From assembly GCA_943908475.1 (NCBI GenBank), contig CALTTG010000001.1, forward strand, positions 1 to 64,000: DNA of 64,000 bases, written 5' to 3'. Position 1 is the first letter of the stretch; every line of letters starts with the position of its first letter. The DNA is from an uncultured Burkholderiales bacterium. Lineage in GTDB: Bacteria > Pseudomonadota > Gammaproteobacteria > Burkholderiales > Burkholderiaceae_C. The notes under the pieces are model-generated. The model was not told the origin of the DNA. It saw only the letters and a list, made by a program, of their open reading frames with translations, and ran no database searches. The position numbers and the translations under genes were made by a program. Of the stretch, positions 63,329 through 64,000 are shown in pieces.

Positions 63329-64000
63329 ATGCCGAACACCGCCCTGCAGTCTCTGGCTGCGCTCGAAAACGCCACCGAATTCCAGGCCAGACACTTGGGC
63401 CCCTGGGATCAGGAACAAGCCGAAATGCTTTCGGTGGTTGGCAAAGCCTCTCGCCAGGCCCTGATGGAAGCCATCGTGCCCGCATCGATCCGCCGCCCGC
63501 AAGCCATGAGCCTGCCGGCGCCCCTGACCGAAGCCCAGGCGTTGGCCGAGCTCAAAGCGATTGCCCAACAAAACCGGGTCATGCGCAGCTTCATCGGCCA
63601 GGGCTACTACGGCACGCTGACACCCGGCGTGATCCTGCGCAACATCCTCGAGAACCCTGCTTGGTACACCGCCTACACGCCCTACCAGGCTGAGATCTCA
63701 CAAGGTCGCATGGAAGCCTTGATCAACTTCCAGACGATGGTGACCGACCTCACCGGCATGGCGATCGCCAACGCCTCGATGCTGGACGAGGCCACCGCGG
63801 CGGCCGAAGCCATGACCCTGGCGGCGCGCGGCGGCAAAAGCAAAAGCACACGCTTCGTGGTGTGCCATGACGTGTTCCCGCAGACACTGGAAGTCATCCA
63901 GACCCGCGCCGCGCCCCTGGGCATCACCGTGGATGTGGTGCACGCGGCCCAACTGAGCGAACACCTCGCCGACAACGATTGTTTTGCCGCCCTGATGCAG
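63329..64000 (+). CDS. gcvP: glycine dehydrogenase (decarboxylating), P protein (partial)
   Basis: PLP-dependent decarboxylase of the glycine cleavage system, here the first 224 codons of about 960. FQARHLGPWDQEQAEMLSVVG, FIGQGYYGTLTPGVILRNIL, and TAYTPYQAEISQGRMEALINFQTM are family signatures, as is NASMLDEATAAAEAM. The PLP lysine lies beyond the window. It follows gcvH with 125 bp between. Confidence 0.96.
   Translation, partial: MPNTALQSLAALENATEFQARHLGPWDQEQAEMLSVVGKASRQALMEAIVPASIRRPQAMSLPAPLTEAQALAELKAIAQQNRVMRSFIGQGYYGTLTPGVILRNILENPAWYTAYTPYQAEISQGRMEALINFQTMVTDLTGMAIANASMLDEATAAAEAMTLAARGGKSKSTRFVVCHDVFPQTLEVIQTRAAPLGITVDVVHAAQLSEHLADNDCFAALMQ

Overview
The window is GC-rich, gene-dense chromosomal DNA from a betaproteobacterium, most likely of the order Burkholderiales (Comamonadaceae or a neighbouring Aquabacterium/Sphaerotilus-type lineage). 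This placement is an inference. It rests on the protein sequences, on the block exbB-exbD-lpxK-Trm112-kdsB-adk, on a tandem glycine riboswitch ahead of gcvTHP, and on a PEP-CTERM protein. I saw no tRNA, rRNA, insertion sequence, prophage or CRISPR array. Nearly all DNA is coding.

Layout. 1-4.6 kb: sucB (cut by the window edge) and sucA of 2-oxoglutarate dehydrogenase, then sodB. 4.7-10.5 kb: xseA on the minus strand, then divergent exbB, exbD, lpxK, a Trm112-family protein, kdsB and adk. 10.5-15 kb: dnaG and rpoD, the latter with two abutting sigma-70-like promoters. 15-17.5 kb: a 3-hydroxyacyl-CoA dehydrogenase divergent from an IclR regulator, with an evident operator between them. 17.5-23.3 kb: an adenylate-cyclase/FHA fusion, a 1204-residue multi-PAS hybrid kinase, and hemH, which overlaps the kinase gene by 4 bp. 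23.3-30.7 kb: rmuC, scoAB, a thioesterase and an SDR enzyme, ETF-ubiquinone oxidoreductase, an RNase H-like protein and tadA. Most of these serve fatty-acid and ketone-body oxidation. 30.9-37.9 kb: a PEP-CTERM protein, guaA, guaB, a DUF4124 protein, rnfH/ratA, smpB and an AraC regulator.

37.9-50.3 kb is the most distinctive part. A membrane MCP with a FliA-type promoter faces a chemosensory operon: a membrane-anchored MCP-like protein carrying a CheZ-like DxxxQ motif, two tandem CheY proteins, a STAS protein, cheA, a soluble poly-HAMP/PAS receptor with four exact 270-bp repeat units, then cheW, cheR, cheD and cheB. The cheA reading frame is cut by one in-frame TGA inside the ATP-binding domain, with the homologous sequence continuing in the same frame. 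As written, the central kinase of an otherwise intact pathway is broken.

50.3-57.9 kb: metC-like gene, rimO, a DUF808 membrane protein, a phosphopantetheinyl transferase, ribA, and the dctSR two-component pair. 58-61 kb: the divergent TRAP dicarboxylate transporter dctPQM, presumably controlled by DctSR. 61.1-64 kb: terminator, promoter, tandem glycine riboswitch, gcvT, gcvH and the start of gcvP (cut by the window edge).
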